From assembly GCA_016125045.1 (NCBI GenBank), contig WGML01000005.1, forward strand, positions 124,001 through 188,000: a stretch of DNA of 64,000 nucleotides. The letters run 5' to 3'. Shown piece after piece: positions 8,095-16,989 of the stretch. The notes beneath the pieces were generated by a model that did not search any database, had not been told where the DNA came from, and worked only from the letters and a program-made list of their open reading frames with translations. The position numbers and the translations under genes were made by a program. This DNA is from a bacterium (GTDB lineage Bacteria > Pseudomonadota > Alphaproteobacteria > Caulobacterales > Hyphomonadaceae). Within the stretch, counting starts at the first letter, position 1; each line of letters starts with the position of its first letter.

Positions 8095-9390
8095 TCATTC
8101 GGTCCGTGCTGCAGGGTCCGCAGGCTCCGCTCCGACATCCGACAGGTCGGCGACCGCCTCCGCCCCATCCACCGCGACCGCCTCCACAACGGGCGTCCCC
8201 GCCGCCGCGTCAGCGTCCACTTCCGTGACGGCGTCGACCTTCGTTACGGCCTCCGCTTCCGGCACGTCCGCATCAGGCTCCGCCGCCAGTTCGGGCGCCG
8301 GTTTGTTCGCCGGTTTGGGCGCTGGGTCAGGCGCCGTCTCCGACCTTGCCGGCGCGGGCGACCCAGCCCCTCCTGACACCTTGGGCGGGCGCTGCAGATA
8401 GACCGTCGCGCCGACGGCGTCCGTGAACGCCTTCAGCTCCGGCAGCGTCTGCGCGGTGAGGAAGCGTTTGCGCACATCCTTGAAGCTCGTCGCGGCGGAC
8501 CGCATCGGCGTCAGCGACACCGCATCCCGGCCGATCGACACCTCGAACTGGTCGACATGCGCATACCAGCCTTCGATATTCTCAGCCGCCCATGGCAGAT
8601 AGGCGACGCAAAGCTCATCCTTGAACAGGGGCGTCAGCGTGTCGACCAGATCGCCCAGCGGCTCGAACGGACCGCCGGGCTTCGGGTCCTCGAAGAAGCG
8701 GCACCATTCGATGACGAACGCGCCCTCCTCTTCCTTCTCGATAAGCTTGGCCGGGGTCGGGTCCATCAGAAGCTGATTGAGCTGCGCCGCGATCGCGAAG
8801 TCCGCGATCGAGGGGTGTCCGCCGAACAGGTAGAGGTGTTTCTTCAGGTGCGGGATCAGCAGCTTGAGAAAGCGCTTGAACGACTTCTCAAGCACCGGGC
8901 CGAGATCGCCCTCGATCCCGATCCGCTTGAGTTCGCCCAGCATGTGGACGATCGAGGCGTCCTCCAGCGCCTTGCGATCCTGCGGCGGATCGCCGGGATA
9001 GAACTGTTCGACCACGCGTTGCGCCGCGACCCGCTGATCCCGTTTGCGCGTCCAGCGATAGTGATAGACCACCTTGGCGAGCCAGTTGTCGGCGAAGTCC
9101 GCGAGCACCAGCGACAGGAACGCCGTGGCCGGGTCGCTCGGCGTCGCGCTCGGCTCCTTCAGGTCGGCTTCAAGCGCCTCCATCACCGGGTTGGTGTTGT
9201 GCACCGCGACCCCGGACGGGCTCACCAGCACGGGGATTGTCGGGAACCGCGACACCTTCGCGAGCTCCTCCTCCGTCTCGACGGTCCGGGCGCGCCATTC
9301 ATGCTCCAGGCGCTTGTAGCGCAGATAGCTGCGCAGCTTTGTCGAATAGGCCGATGTTTCCGCCCCGTAGAGGCGATAGGCGCCCGTCAT
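8095..9390 (-). CDS. Glutathione S-transferase-like protein with Ala/Pro-rich tail
   Basis: N-terminal thioredoxin-like GST domain (YRLYGAETSAYSTKLRSYLR, then FPTIPVLVSPSGVAVHNTNPVM with the cis-Pro and the SxP-like glutathione-binding turn) followed by the all-helical GST C-terminal domain containing LFGGHPSIADFAIAAQL, the N-capping box region. A conserved globular extension reaches about residue 330, and the last 80-90 residues are a repetitive Ala/Glu/Pro/Val/Asp tail of low complexity. The start at 9390 is preferred because GGAG lies 8 bases upstream; the ATG at 9396 is too close to it. Divergent from the glycosyltransferase gene. Substrate unknown. Confidence 0.8.
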   Translation of the reverse strand: MTGAYRLYGAETSAYSTKLRSYLRYKRLEHEWRARTVETEEELAKVSRFPTIPVLVSPSGVAVHNTNPVMEALEADLKEPSATPSDPATAFLSLVLADFADNWLAKVVYHYRWTRKRDQRVAAQRVVEQFYPGDPPQDRKALEDASIVHMLGELKRIGIEGDLGPVLEKSFKRFLKLLIPHLKKHLYLFGGHPSIADFAIAAQLNQLLMDPTPAKLIEKEEEGAFVIEWCRFFEDPKPGGPFEPLGDLVDTLTPLFKDELCVAYLPWAAENIEGWYAHVDQFEVSIGRDAVSLTPMRSAATSFKDVRKRFLTAQTLPELKAFTDAVGATVYLQRPPKVSGGAGSPAPARSETAPDPAPKPANKPAPELAAEPDADVPEAEAVTKVDAVTEVDADAAAGTPVVEAVAVDGAEAVADLSDVGAEPADPAARTE

Positions 9391-9521
9391 GAACATGTCT
9401 CCGTGATCGGCGCGGACGCTATAGGCAACGCACAGCCGCATCAAGGCGTGTTTGCGCCGCCGTGCGGAAGCCGCTACCCCCGGGCCCGCGGAGCGCTGAT
9501 CCGTCAACGGAGACACTTTCC

Positions 9522-10559
9522 ATGCGCGTGATGCACATCATGGCGGGCGCGCCCGAAGGCGGAGCCGAAAACATTATGCTGGAATCGGTGCTGGCGCTCG
9601 CCCGCGCGGGCGTCAAGCAGCACGTCGTCACTCGCCCCGACAACGCGTTCCGCCTCACATCCCTTGCGGACGCGGGCGTCGGCGTCTCCACGGCGGGGTT
9701 CTCGAAGCTCTGGCCCTTTCCAACCAACATCGCGATCCTGAACGCCGCCAGGACCTTCCGCCCGGACGTCATCGAATGCTGGATGGGCCGCGCGGGTGAG
9801 TTCGCGCCCGCAAGCTTCCGGGACCGCTCGATCGGCTGGTATGGCGGCTACTACAAGCTCAAGCGCTTTCGCAATTGCGCCTGGCATGTCGGCCTCACGC
9901 GCGATCTCGTCCGCCACATCGCCGAACAGGGCGTCCCCGCGGACCGGATCGGGCTCATTCACACCTACGCCAGTTTCGAGGGCGCGGAGCCGGTCGATCG
10001 GGCAGCGCTCGACACTCCGACGGACGCCCCCCTCGCCCTCGCGCTCGCGCGGCTCCACTGGAAGAAGGGCCTCGACACCCTCCTTGATGCGACGGCGCGC
10101 ACGCCCGGCCTCCATGTCTGGATCGCCGGCGACGGACCGATCGAGGCCGACCTCAAGGCCCAGGCGACGCGTCTCGGCCTCGACGACCGCGTGCGTTTCC
10201 TCGGCTGGCGGAACGACCGGGGTGCGCTCCTCGCCGCCTGCGATCTCGTCGCCTTCCCGTCGCGCTACGAACCCTTCGGCACGGTGACCGTCGACGCGTG
10301 GGCCGCGGGCAAGCCCCTCGTCGCGGCGGACGCGGTCGGCCCGGCGGCGTATGTCCAGGACGGCGTGAACGGCCTCCTCATCCCGAAGGACGATGTCGAC
10401 GCCCTCGCCGCCGCGATGCAGCGCGTGATCTCGGAGCCCGGCCTCGCCGACCGTCTCGTCGCGGGCGGGCGGGACACCTACGCAGCGACCTTCACCGAGG
10501 CCGCCTTCGTGCGCGACAGCCTCGCCTTCTACGAGCGGATCGTCTCCACCAACCGCTGA
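9522..10559 (+). CDS. Glycosyltransferase family 4 (GT-B)
   Basis: Retaining GT-B glycosyltransferase, probably acting in envelope or capsule polysaccharide synthesis at the cytosolic membrane face. N-terminal Rossmann domain with HIMAGAPEGGAEN (acceptor side); C-terminal domain with ALARLHWKKGLDTLLDA, VWIAGDGP, and the donor-binding SRYEPFGTVTVDAWAAGKP where the usual E-x7-E reads E-x7-D, then DGVNGLLIP. Length 345 fits. GGAGA 8 bases before the ATG fixes the start. No other glycosyltransferases lie next to it, so its polymer cannot be named. Confidence 0.9.
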   Translation: MRVMHIMAGAPEGGAENIMLESVLALARAGVKQHVVTRPDNAFRLTSLADAGVGVSTAGFSKLWPFPTNIAILNAARTFRPDVIECWMGRAGEFAPASFRDRSIGWYGGYYKLKRFRNCAWHVGLTRDLVRHIAEQGVPADRIGLIHTYASFEGAEPVDRAALDTPTDAPLALALARLHWKKGLDTLLDATARTPGLHVWIAGDGPIEADLKAQATRLGLDDRVRFLGWRNDRGALLAACDLVAFPSRYEPFGTVTVDAWAAGKPLVAADAVGPAAYVQDGVNGLLIPKDDVDALAAAMQRVISEPGLADRLVAGGRDTYAATFTEAAFVRDSLAFYERIVSTNR

Positions 10560-10691
10560 TCAATCAGCTTGCAGGGCCCGCGTGACCTGATACCTTATCG
10601 ATAGTCGTTCAATCGCCGAACTCAGGGGCTCATTCGGCCGATCAGTCTTCACACGCGCCCGCATCAACCCTCAATCAGGAGACATCTCAGC

Positions 10692-11018
10692 ATGCGCAAG
10701 CTTCTCATCGCCTCGGCCTTCGCGTTCGCGGCGGCGCCAGCCTTCGCCGACACGCTTCAGGAAATCACCACCAAGGGCGTGATCCTGATCGTTCAGGGGA
10801 TGGAGATTCCCGTGAACTACAACGCCGACAACACCTTCTCCGGCGAAGTCATGGGCCAGGCGTTCGTCGGCAAGTGGCGGATCGACGGCGACAAGCTCTG
10901 CACGGTCTCCGACATGCAGCCGGAAGAGCAGTGCACGGCCTACCCCGCCGGCAAGAAGTCGGGCGACCAGTTCGATCTTGAAGGCCCGATGGGCACCTAC
11001 ACGATCAAGATCAACTGA
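10692..11018 (+). CDS. Small periplasmic protein of unknown function
   Basis: 108 residues with a clear Sec signal peptide (MRKLLIASAFAFAAAPAFA, cleaved before DTLQ). The mature 89-residue domain has two Cys (in KLCTVSDMQ and EQCTAYP), well placed for a disulfide, and alternating strands (FVGKWRIDGDKLCTV), suggesting a small beta barrel. AGGAGA lies upstream of the ATG and a strong terminator follows, so it is a single-gene unit. No function can be assigned. Confidence 0.75.
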   Translation: MRKLLIASAFAFAAAPAFADTLQEITTKGVILIVQGMEIPVNYNADNTFSGEVMGQAFVGKWRIDGDKLCTVSDMQPEEQCTAYPAGKKSGDQFDLEGPMGTYTIKIN

Positions 11019-11046
11019 TCCAAACACCAGCTCATCTGATCAAAGC

Positions 11047-11081
11047 ATCGCCGCCCTCCCAAGGGGCGGCGATTGTGTTTT
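11047..11081 (+). terminator. Rho-independent terminator
   Basis: Perfect 10-bp stem ATCGCCGCCC/GGGCGGCGAT with a 7-base loop, followed by TGTGTTTT, 29 bases after the stop of the small periplasmic protein gene. Confidence 0.85.
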
Positions 11082-11227
11082 CGGCCTGACCGATCTCACA
11101 GGCCGGACTCCTGTTCCCGGCCAGGGCCGCCAACCCATCGGTTGCGCTTCATCGCCCATGGGACGAAGATCGGCTCGACAGACCGGCGAAGCAACGAAGC
11201 CGGCGCAGCCATCAGGGGAAGACACCG

Positions 11228-12703
11228 ATGAAGCTCAACCGCCGTCATTTTCTCGCAGGCGCCGGGTCCGCCGCACTCACCGCCTGCGCAAACACGCCGC
11301 GCACCGCCGCCGCGTCCGCCGAGATCGACGCAACCGCCCTCGCCCAGGCCATCCGCAGCGGTGAAACCAGCGCCGCCGCGGCGGTCGAGGCCGCGATCGG
11401 CCGGGCGAAGCGCGCGCAGCCGCTTTTGAACTTCATGGTCGTCGACATGTACGCGGCCGCGGAAGCGCGCGCGGCGACCCCGCTCGGCGGCGGCCTCGCG
11501 GGCGTTCCATTCCTGATCAAGGATCTCAACGACGTGAACGGCTTTCAGACCCGCTCCGGGTCTCACGGCACGCGCGGCGCACCGCCCGCTTCGGCTCAGG
11601 ACCGTTATGTGTCGACCTTTTTCTCCGAAGGCCTCGTCCCGATCGGCAAGTCAACGACGCCTGAGTTCGGCTATCTTCCGACGACCGAACCGCTCGCCTT
11701 CGCGCCGACCCGCAATCCCTGGAACACCGAGCGTTCGAGCGGCGGGTCTTCCGGCGGTTCGGCGGCGGCGGTGGCCGCGGGCGTTGTTCCGATCGCGCAC
11801 GCCAATGACGGCGGCGGCTCGATCCGCATTCCCGCCAGCAATTGCGGGCTGTTCGGCCTGAAGCCCTCCCGCGGGCGCATGATCAGCGACCAGCCCGGCG
11901 CGCGCCCGCTCGATATCGCGGTTCAGGGCCATGTTTCACGCACGGTGCGCGACAGCGCGCTTTTGTTCCACCTGACCGAGGAGACCGGCCCGAATGCTCC
12001 CCTCACCGCGGTCGGCCTCGTCCAGGGCCCTTCCAGCCGGCGGCTGAAGGTGGGCGTGCTCACCCGCACATTCGAAGGGGTTGATCCGCAGCCCGACGTG
12101 GCCCGCGCCGTCGACGACGCCGCCCGCCTGATGCAGTCGCTCGGACACACCATCACACGGACCGCCTGGCCAACCCCGAAGGGCTTCGCAGACGATTTCC
12201 TCGCCTTCTGGTCGCTTGGCGCCCTGCAGGACAAGGCCGCGATCGCAAAGGCTATCGGCCGCGAGCCCGACGAGACGGTTCTGGAGCCGTTCAGCCTCAC
12301 CATGGCGGCGAACGCGACCAAGCTCTCTGGCGGTGACATCGAGGGGGTGCAGGGCCGGCTGATCGCGGCCGCCGCCGCCTATGACGCCTGGATCAAGGAC
12401 TTTGACGTCGTCATATCCCCTGTTCTTGGCGCCCCCGCGCGTCCGCTCGGCTATTTCCGCGGCGACGTTGCGTTCGATGAGCTGCGCGAGCGGCTGATCG
12501 TCGATATCGGCTATACCTTGATCCACAATGTCGCCGGCGCGCCGGCGATGAGCGTGCCGCTCGCGATGTCGTCGGATGGACTGCCGGTCGGAATCCAGGT
12601 GAGCGCCGCCTGGGGAGCCGAGCGCACCCTGCTGCAACTCGCCTTCGAGCTTGAGCAGGCCCAGCCCTGGATCAGCCGGCGCCCGGCAGTCTGGGTGGGT
12701 TAG
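11228..12703 (+). CDS. Amidase-signature hydrolase, Tat/lipoprotein-like export signal
   Basis: Amidase-signature family enzyme (Ser-cisSer-Lys triad) hydrolysing an amide. Lys98 (GVPFLIKDL), cis-Ser in [13 protein letters not shown] (about 174) and the nucleophile Ser198 in [11 protein letters not shown] are all present. The N-terminus [17 protein letters not shown] reads as a twin-arginine signal with a lipobox-like LTAC, so a folded, membrane-anchored periplasmic enzyme is likely. 491 residues, normal for exported amidases. Substrate is not deducible; peptide amides and aryl amides are both common in the family. GGGGAAG precedes the ATG. Confidence 0.9.
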   Translation: MKLNRRHFLAGAGSAALTACANTPRTAAASAEIDATALAQAIRSGETSAAAAVEAAIGRAKRAQPLLNFMVVDMYAAAEARAATPLGGGLAGVPFLIKDLNDVNGFQTRSGSHGTRGAPPASAQDRYVSTFFSEGLVPIGKSTTPEFGYLPTTEPLAFAPTRNPWNTERSSGGSSGGSAAAVAAGVVPIAHANDGGGSIRIPASNCGLFGLKPSRGRMISDQPGARPLDIAVQGHVSRTVRDSALLFHLTEETGPNAPLTAVGLVQGPSSRRLKVGVLTRTFEGVDPQPDVARAVDDAARLMQSLGHTITRTAWPTPKGFADDFLAFWSLGALQDKAAIAKAIGREPDETVLEPFSLTMAANATKLSGGDIEGVQGRLIAAAAAYDAWIKDFDVVISPVLGAPARPLGYFRGDVAFDELRERLIVDIGYTLIHNVAGAPAMSVPLAMSSDGLPVGIQVSAAWGAERTLLQLAFELEQAQPWISRRPAVWVG

Positions 12704-12825
12704 CGCGTTCGGTGCGAAACCGCCCTGTTGACCCGTCCGGCCGGACCGCGCGACACTCATCCCTTGGAGCGGTCAGGGTCCCTTGGAAGCACCCGAAACA
12801 AGACCGCCCAGGGGAGACGCCAGCC

Positions 12826-14742
12826 ATGCCGACCACGCCGACGCCCGGATTCCGTCCGCGGGCCCTCATCGCAGCCTCGATCGCGGCGCTCGCGCTGTCG
12901 GCCTGCGCGCCGAGACCGCCCGCCGAAGTCGCGGACGCCGCGTCCGAACCCCACCCCGGCCAGGCGGTGTTCGAGCGCGCCTGTGCGTCCTGCCACGACA
13001 ATCCCGAGGATAGCCGCGCTCCCGCCACCGCCACGCTCCGCCAGATGCGGCCGATGCAGATTTTCGACGCGATGATCGCCGGCCGGATGCGGCCTCAGGC
13101 CGCCGGGCTCTCCCCGACCGAACTCGACCAGGTGGCGAGCTATCTCGGCGTCGCCGAGGGTCTTGACGACGCGGTCTGGATCAACGCCATGGCGTGCCCG
13201 GCCGACCGCGCCGCGCCAAAGCTCGACGGCCGCGTCAATGTGGCGGGGTTCGGCTTCGACAAGTCCAACGCGCGCAACCTCTCCGCCGAGCAGAGCGGCC
13301 TCACGCGGGACGACATGGCCTCGCTCGAACTCGCCTGGGCGATGGCCTTCCCCGCCTCCACCACCATGCGCGGCCAGCCCGCTGTGGTCGGCGACACGCT
13401 CTTCCTGCCGGTCACCGACATCGGCCGCGTGCTCGCGATCGACGTCGCCGGCGAGACCCCTTGCATCGAATGGTCGTATGACGCCGGCGGCCCGTTGCGC
13501 ACCTCGGCCGGCTTCGGTGAACGGTCGGACGGCAAGAAGGTCATCATCGTCGGCGACACGCGCGCCAATGTTCACATGATCGACGCCTCGAACGGCGCGC
13601 CGCTGTGGAAGACGCGCATCGGATTGTTCGACGCCTCGCTCTCGACCGGAACGCCGGTGCTGCACGGAGACCGCGTCTATGCCCCGGTGTCGCAGTACGA
13701 GATCATGATCGGCGCCGAGAACGCCTATGAATGCTGCAAGACTCACGGTGCCGTGCGCGCCCTCGACGCGCTGACCGGCGAGATCGACTGGACCGCCAAC
13801 ACCATGCCCGACGCCCAGCCGGTCCGCGATCGCGGCGACGGCCAGATGATATGGGGACCGTCCGGCGCGCCGATCTGGAACTCGCCCTCGCTCGATCCCG
13901 GGCGCGGACTGTTGTTCGTCGGCACGGGCGAGGCGACGTCCGAGCCGGCGCACGAGAACACTAACGCCATCCTCGGCATCGATCTTGAGAGCGGCGACAT
14001 CCGCTGGAGCATGCAGGCGACCGCCCGCGACATCTATCTCGCCGGTTGCGGGCCGAACCCCAAGCCGGAACAGCTCAACTGCACCAGCGACACGGTCTAT
14101 GAGGATGTCGACTTCGGCGCCTCGACGATTTTCGGCAAGCGGCCGGACGGATCGGATGTCGTTCTCGCGGGCCAGAAGTCCGGCGCCGTGTGGGCGATCA
14201 ACCCCGACGACGGGAAGGTCATCTTCAAGCGCCCGATCGGCACAGGCTCGGCGATGGGCGGGATTCACTGGGGCATCGCCTATAATGGCCGCCACGTGTT
14301 CGCCCCGATCTCCAACCCGGGGCGCGGGCCGGAGGCGGAGGGCATCTCTCCCGGCCTCTACGCGGTCAACGTGATGACGGGCAAGATCGACTGGCGTTTC
14401 GACGCGACGCCGGATTGCGCCGATGGTCGCGACGCCCGCATCCCGCAATGCGCCCGACTGTTCGGCTTCTCCGGAGCGCCCACCGTGATCGACGAGGCGG
14501 TCGTCACCGGCAGTCTCGACGGCAAGCTTCGGGCGTTTGACGCGAAGACCGGAGACGTCCTCTGGTCCTTCGACACGGTTCGGGACTACGAGACCGTCAA
14601 CGGGATACCCGGCAAGGGCGGCACGATCGACGGCGCCTCCATCGTCGCGGTCGACGGCATGGTCTTCGTCAATTCCGGCTACGGCATGTTCGGCCAGGCG
14701 CCCGGCAATGTGCTGCTCGCCTTCAAACCGAAGGCGAGCTGA
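12826..14742 (+). CDS. Cytochrome c - quinoprotein (PQQ-type beta-propeller) dehydrogenase lipoprotein
   Basis: Periplasmic dehydrogenase fused to its electron acceptor. After a lipobox (ALSAC, Cys27) comes a class I cytochrome c domain with CASCH (Cys53-His57) and a plausible distal Met near 88. From about residue 120 a PQQ-type eight-bladed propeller follows, with blades such as RVLAIDVAGETPCIEW, IDASNGAPLWKTR, GAVWAINPDDGKVIF and KLRAFDAKTGDVLWSF. This N-terminal-heme order resembles polyvinyl-alcohol dehydrogenases and other c-type quinoprotein alcohol dehydrogenases; the substrate is unknown. GGGGAGA 8 bases upstream fixes the start; an in-frame extension upstream is not used. Confidence 0.85.
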   Translation: MPTTPTPGFRPRALIAASIAALALSACAPRPPAEVADAASEPHPGQAVFERACASCHDNPEDSRAPATATLRQMRPMQIFDAMIAGRMRPQAAGLSPTELDQVASYLGVAEGLDDAVWINAMACPADRAAPKLDGRVNVAGFGFDKSNARNLSAEQSGLTRDDMASLELAWAMAFPASTTMRGQPAVVGDTLFLPVTDIGRVLAIDVAGETPCIEWSYDAGGPLRTSAGFGERSDGKKVIIVGDTRANVHMIDASNGAPLWKTRIGLFDASLSTGTPVLHGDRVYAPVSQYEIMIGAENAYECCKTHGAVRALDALTGEIDWTANTMPDAQPVRDRGDGQMIWGPSGAPIWNSPSLDPGRGLLFVGTGEATSEPAHENTNAILGIDLESGDIRWSMQATARDIYLAGCGPNPKPEQLNCTSDTVYEDVDFGASTIFGKRPDGSDVVLAGQKSGAVWAINPDDGKVIFKRPIGTGSAMGGIHWGIAYNGRHVFAPISNPGRGPEAEGISPGLYAVNVMTGKIDWRFDATPDCADGRDARIPQCARLFGFSGAPTVIDEAVVTGSLDGKLRAFDAKTGDVLWSFDTVRDYETVNGIPGKGGTIDGASIVAVDGMVFVNSGYGMFGQAPGNVLLAFKPKAS

Positions 14743-14867
14743 CCCCTCCCGGGTCAGACGGTCCGCGGCAGCGTGGCGCATCTGTCCGGATCGGGTCCAA
14801 ACCGGCTTTGCAGATGCGGGGGATGCGGCTAAACCGCGCTCAATCAGCTTGGGGAGTCCACACGACC

Positions 14868-15209
14868 ATGGCCAGTCACGCCACCGAAACATCAGGTGCA
14901 CCCGTCGAGACGCCGCCGCCGCACACGCCGGCCTACATGGACATGGAGGCCCGGCGCGGCCTCTGGCGCGCGTTCGGCAAGTCGATCGAATGGTCGTCGC
15001 TGATCCTCGTCATGACGCTTGGATATGCGACCTTCACGCTGACCATGGGCGTGAACTGGCTGCCGGCCCTCATCGGCTTCGCGGGCGTCGGGATCATCGC
15101 CGGCCTCCTGCTCAAGATGGGCGGAGCCTGGTTTGCGACCGTGTTCGGCCTCGGCGTGCTCGCCTTCATCATCCAGATCTTTGTCTGGATCACGCACGCC
15201 CTGCTGTAA
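14868..15209 (+). CDS. Small membrane protein, possible aa3-type oxidase subunit IV-like, upstream of pntAA
   Basis: 113 residues: a Pro/Thr-rich cytosolic N-terminus, a conserved-looking MEARRGLWRAFGKSIEW segment, then three hydrophobic segments (SLILVMTLGYATFTL, LPALIGFAGVGIIAGLL, ATVFGLGVLAFIIQIF). The first segment's layout recalls the small aa3-type cytochrome c oxidase subunit IV often encoded next to pnt genes in alphaproteobacteria, but the extra helices exceed that family. Five bases separate its stop from pntAA, so it is probably cotranscribed with the transhydrogenase. Confidence 0.6.
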   Translation: MASHATETSGAPVETPPPHTPAYMDMEARRGLWRAFGKSIEWSSLILVMTLGYATFTLTMGVNWLPALIGFAGVGIIAGLLLKMGGAWFATVFGLGVLAFIIQIFVWITHALL

Positions 15210-15213
15210 TCGG

Positions 15214-16344
15214 ATGCGCATCGCCGTCCCCAAGGAAACGCATGCCGGCGACCAGCGCGTCGCCGCCACTGCGGAATCGGTGAAGAAGCTCCTCGGTCTC
15301 GGCCACTCCGTCGCCGTCGAGTCGGGCGCCGGGCTCGGCGCCGGGGTCCGTGACGCCGACTACTCCGCCGCGGGCGCCGACGTGCGCGCCGATCGCGCGG
15401 CGGTGCTGAAAGACGCGGAGATCATCTTCAAGGTCCGGGCGCCGGACGCCGCCGAACTCAAGCTCTACCCCAAAGGCGCAGCGCTGGTCGCCTTGCTTGA
15501 ACCCTACGCCGCGAAAAAGGAGGCGGCCGCCTACGCCAAGGCCGGCGTCACCGCCCTCGCGATGGAGTTCGTGCCCCGCATCACCCGCGCGCAATCCATG
15601 GACGCTCTGTCCAGCCAGGCGAACCTTGCCGGTTATCGCGCCGTCATTGAGGGTGCGCAGATCTATGGCCGGGCGCTGCCGATGATGATGACAGCGGCGG
15701 GCACCGTCGCCGCTGCGCGGGTGTTCGTCATGGGAGCCGGCGTTGCAGGCCTTCAGGCCATCGCAACCGCCAGGCGGCTCGGCGCGATCGTCTCCGCGAC
15801 CGATGTTCGCCCGGCCGCCAAGGAACAGGTCGCCTCCCTCGGCGCGAAGTTCATCGCCGTCGAGGACGAGGAGTTCAAGGCCGCCGAGACCGCGGCCGGC
15901 TACGCAAAACCCATGTCCGCGGAGTATCAGCAGAAGCAGGCGGCGCTCGTCGCCGACCACATCGCAAAGCAGGATATCGTCGTCACGACCGCGCTCATCC
16001 CCGGCAGGCCCGCCCCCGTGCTCGTCACCGAGGCGATGGTCCGCTCCATGCGCGCGGGATCGGTGATTGTCGACCTCGCGGTGGTGCAGGGCGGCAACTG
16101 CCCCCTGTCGAAGCCGGATGAGGTCGTCGACGTCAACGGCGTGAAGGTCGTCGGCTTCTCGAACCTGCCCGGCCGCGTCGCCGCCGACGCATCCGCGCTC
16201 TACGCCCGCAATCTGGTGGCGCTTCTCCCGCTGCTCACCGGCGAAGGCGGCGCGCTGGCGCCCAAATGGGATGACGAGATCGTCAAGGCCGCCGTGATCA
16301 CCCGCGACGGCTCGGTCGTGCATCCATCGCTTCAAGACGCATGA
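15214..16344 (+). CDS. pntAA: NAD(P) transhydrogenase subunit alpha part 1 (domain I)
   Basis: NAD(H)-binding peripheral subunit of the proton-translocating transhydrogenase, which makes NADPH from NADH at the expense of proton-motive force. Starts MRIAVPKETHAGDQRVA, the family N-terminus; the Rossmann fingerprint is GAGVAGLQAIATARRLGAIV followed by SATDVRPAAKEQVASLGAKF. The C-terminal VVQGGNCPLSKPDEVV and LPGRVAADASALYARN match dI proteins. 376 residues, as usual when alpha is split. It overlaps the next small gene by ATGA. Confidence 0.97.
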   Translation: MRIAVPKETHAGDQRVAATAESVKKLLGLGHSVAVESGAGLGAGVRDADYSAAGADVRADRAAVLKDAEIIFKVRAPDAAELKLYPKGAALVALLEPYAAKKEAAAYAKAGVTALAMEFVPRITRAQSMDALSSQANLAGYRAVIEGAQIYGRALPMMMTAAGTVAAARVFVMGAGVAGLQAIATARRLGAIVSATDVRPAAKEQVASLGAKFIAVEDEEFKAAETAAGYAKPMSAEYQQKQAALVADHIAKQDIVVTTALIPGRPAPVLVTEAMVRSMRAGSVIVDLAVVQGGNCPLSKPDEVVDVNGVKVVGFSNLPGRVAADASALYARNLVALLPLLTGEGGALAPKWDDEIVKAAVITRDGSVVHPSLQDA

Positions 16345-16526
16345 CCGCCTCCCGCATCATCGGGCTGACGCTCACCATCACCGGCATCGTCCTGGCGGTC
16401 TGGTTCACCCAGATGCTGCTCGGATCGCCCCGGATGACCTGGCAGACCTATCTCGTCGCCGCGATATCCGGCGCGATGCTGTCGGTCGGCGTCCGCTATC
16501 TGCTGAAACGGAGTAAATCCCCATGA
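16341..16526 (+). CDS. Small two-helix membrane protein between pntAA and pntAB
   Basis: 61 residues with two predicted TM helices (IIGLTLTITGIVLAVWFTQML and YLVAAISGAMLSVGVRYLL) and a basic C-terminus. Both ends overlap neighbours by 4 bases (ATGA), so it is translationally coupled into the transhydrogenase operon. No family recognised. Its position suggests an accessory or assembly factor for the enzyme, but this is inference from coupling alone. Confidence 0.7.
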   Translation: MTASRIIGLTLTITGIVLAVWFTQMLLGSPRMTWQTYLVAAISGAMLSVGVRYLLKRSKSP

Positions 16527-16960
16527 TCCGCCTGCGCTCCCTTGTCCGCGCGCTCGCGCTCCTCGGGCTCTGCGTCGCCGCCGCTCCCCTGCTCGCCTCG
16601 CCTGCGCTCGCGGCGACAGGGAATGAAGCCGCCGACCCGCTGATCTTCCGGCTCGCCATTTTCGTGCTCTCGATCTTCGTCGGCTACTATGTCGTGTGGT
16701 CGGTGACGCCCGCCCTTCACACGCCGCTCATGGCCGTCACCAACGCCATTTCGTCGGTCATCATCGTCGGCGCGCTGATCGCGGCGGCCTCCGGGGCGGG
16801 CGAGGCGCTCACCCTCGATCTCGGCATGTCAAAGGGCTTCGGCGCCGTCGCGGTCGCCCTCGCCGCCGTGAACATTTTCGGCGGCTTCCTCGTCACCCAG
16901 CGCATGCTCGCGATGTACAAGAAGAAAGACAAGCCGGCCTCCCACCAGAAGCCTAGCTAG
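16523..16960 (+). CDS. pntAB: NAD(P) transhydrogenase subunit alpha part 2 (membrane)
   Basis: Membrane part of the split alpha subunit (part of domain II). The family block PLIFRLAIFVLSIFVGYYVV, WSVTPALHTPLMAVTNAIS and VNIFGGFLVTQRMLAMYKKK is intact. It has a longer N-terminus than usual (about 30 residues, hydrophobic, ending ASPALA), which could be a cleavable signal or an extra helix. Starts by ATGA overlap with the small upstream gene. Confidence 0.96.
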   Translation: MIRLRSLVRALALLGLCVAAAPLLASPALAATGNEAADPLIFRLAIFVLSIFVGYYVVWSVTPALHTPLMAVTNAISSVIIVGALIAAASGAGEALTLDLGMSKGFGAVAVALAAVNIFGGFLVTQRMLAMYKKKDKPASHQKPS

Positions 16961-16989
16961 CCCTGTCAGCGACGCGAGGAGACGCCGAG

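Noticed and set aside
12757..14901. 714-residue open frame on the minus strand
   Set aside because: It is antisense to the cytochrome c-quinoprotein gene; composition is Arg/Gly/Asp-rich nonsense typical of the complement of a high-GC gene and shows no motif.
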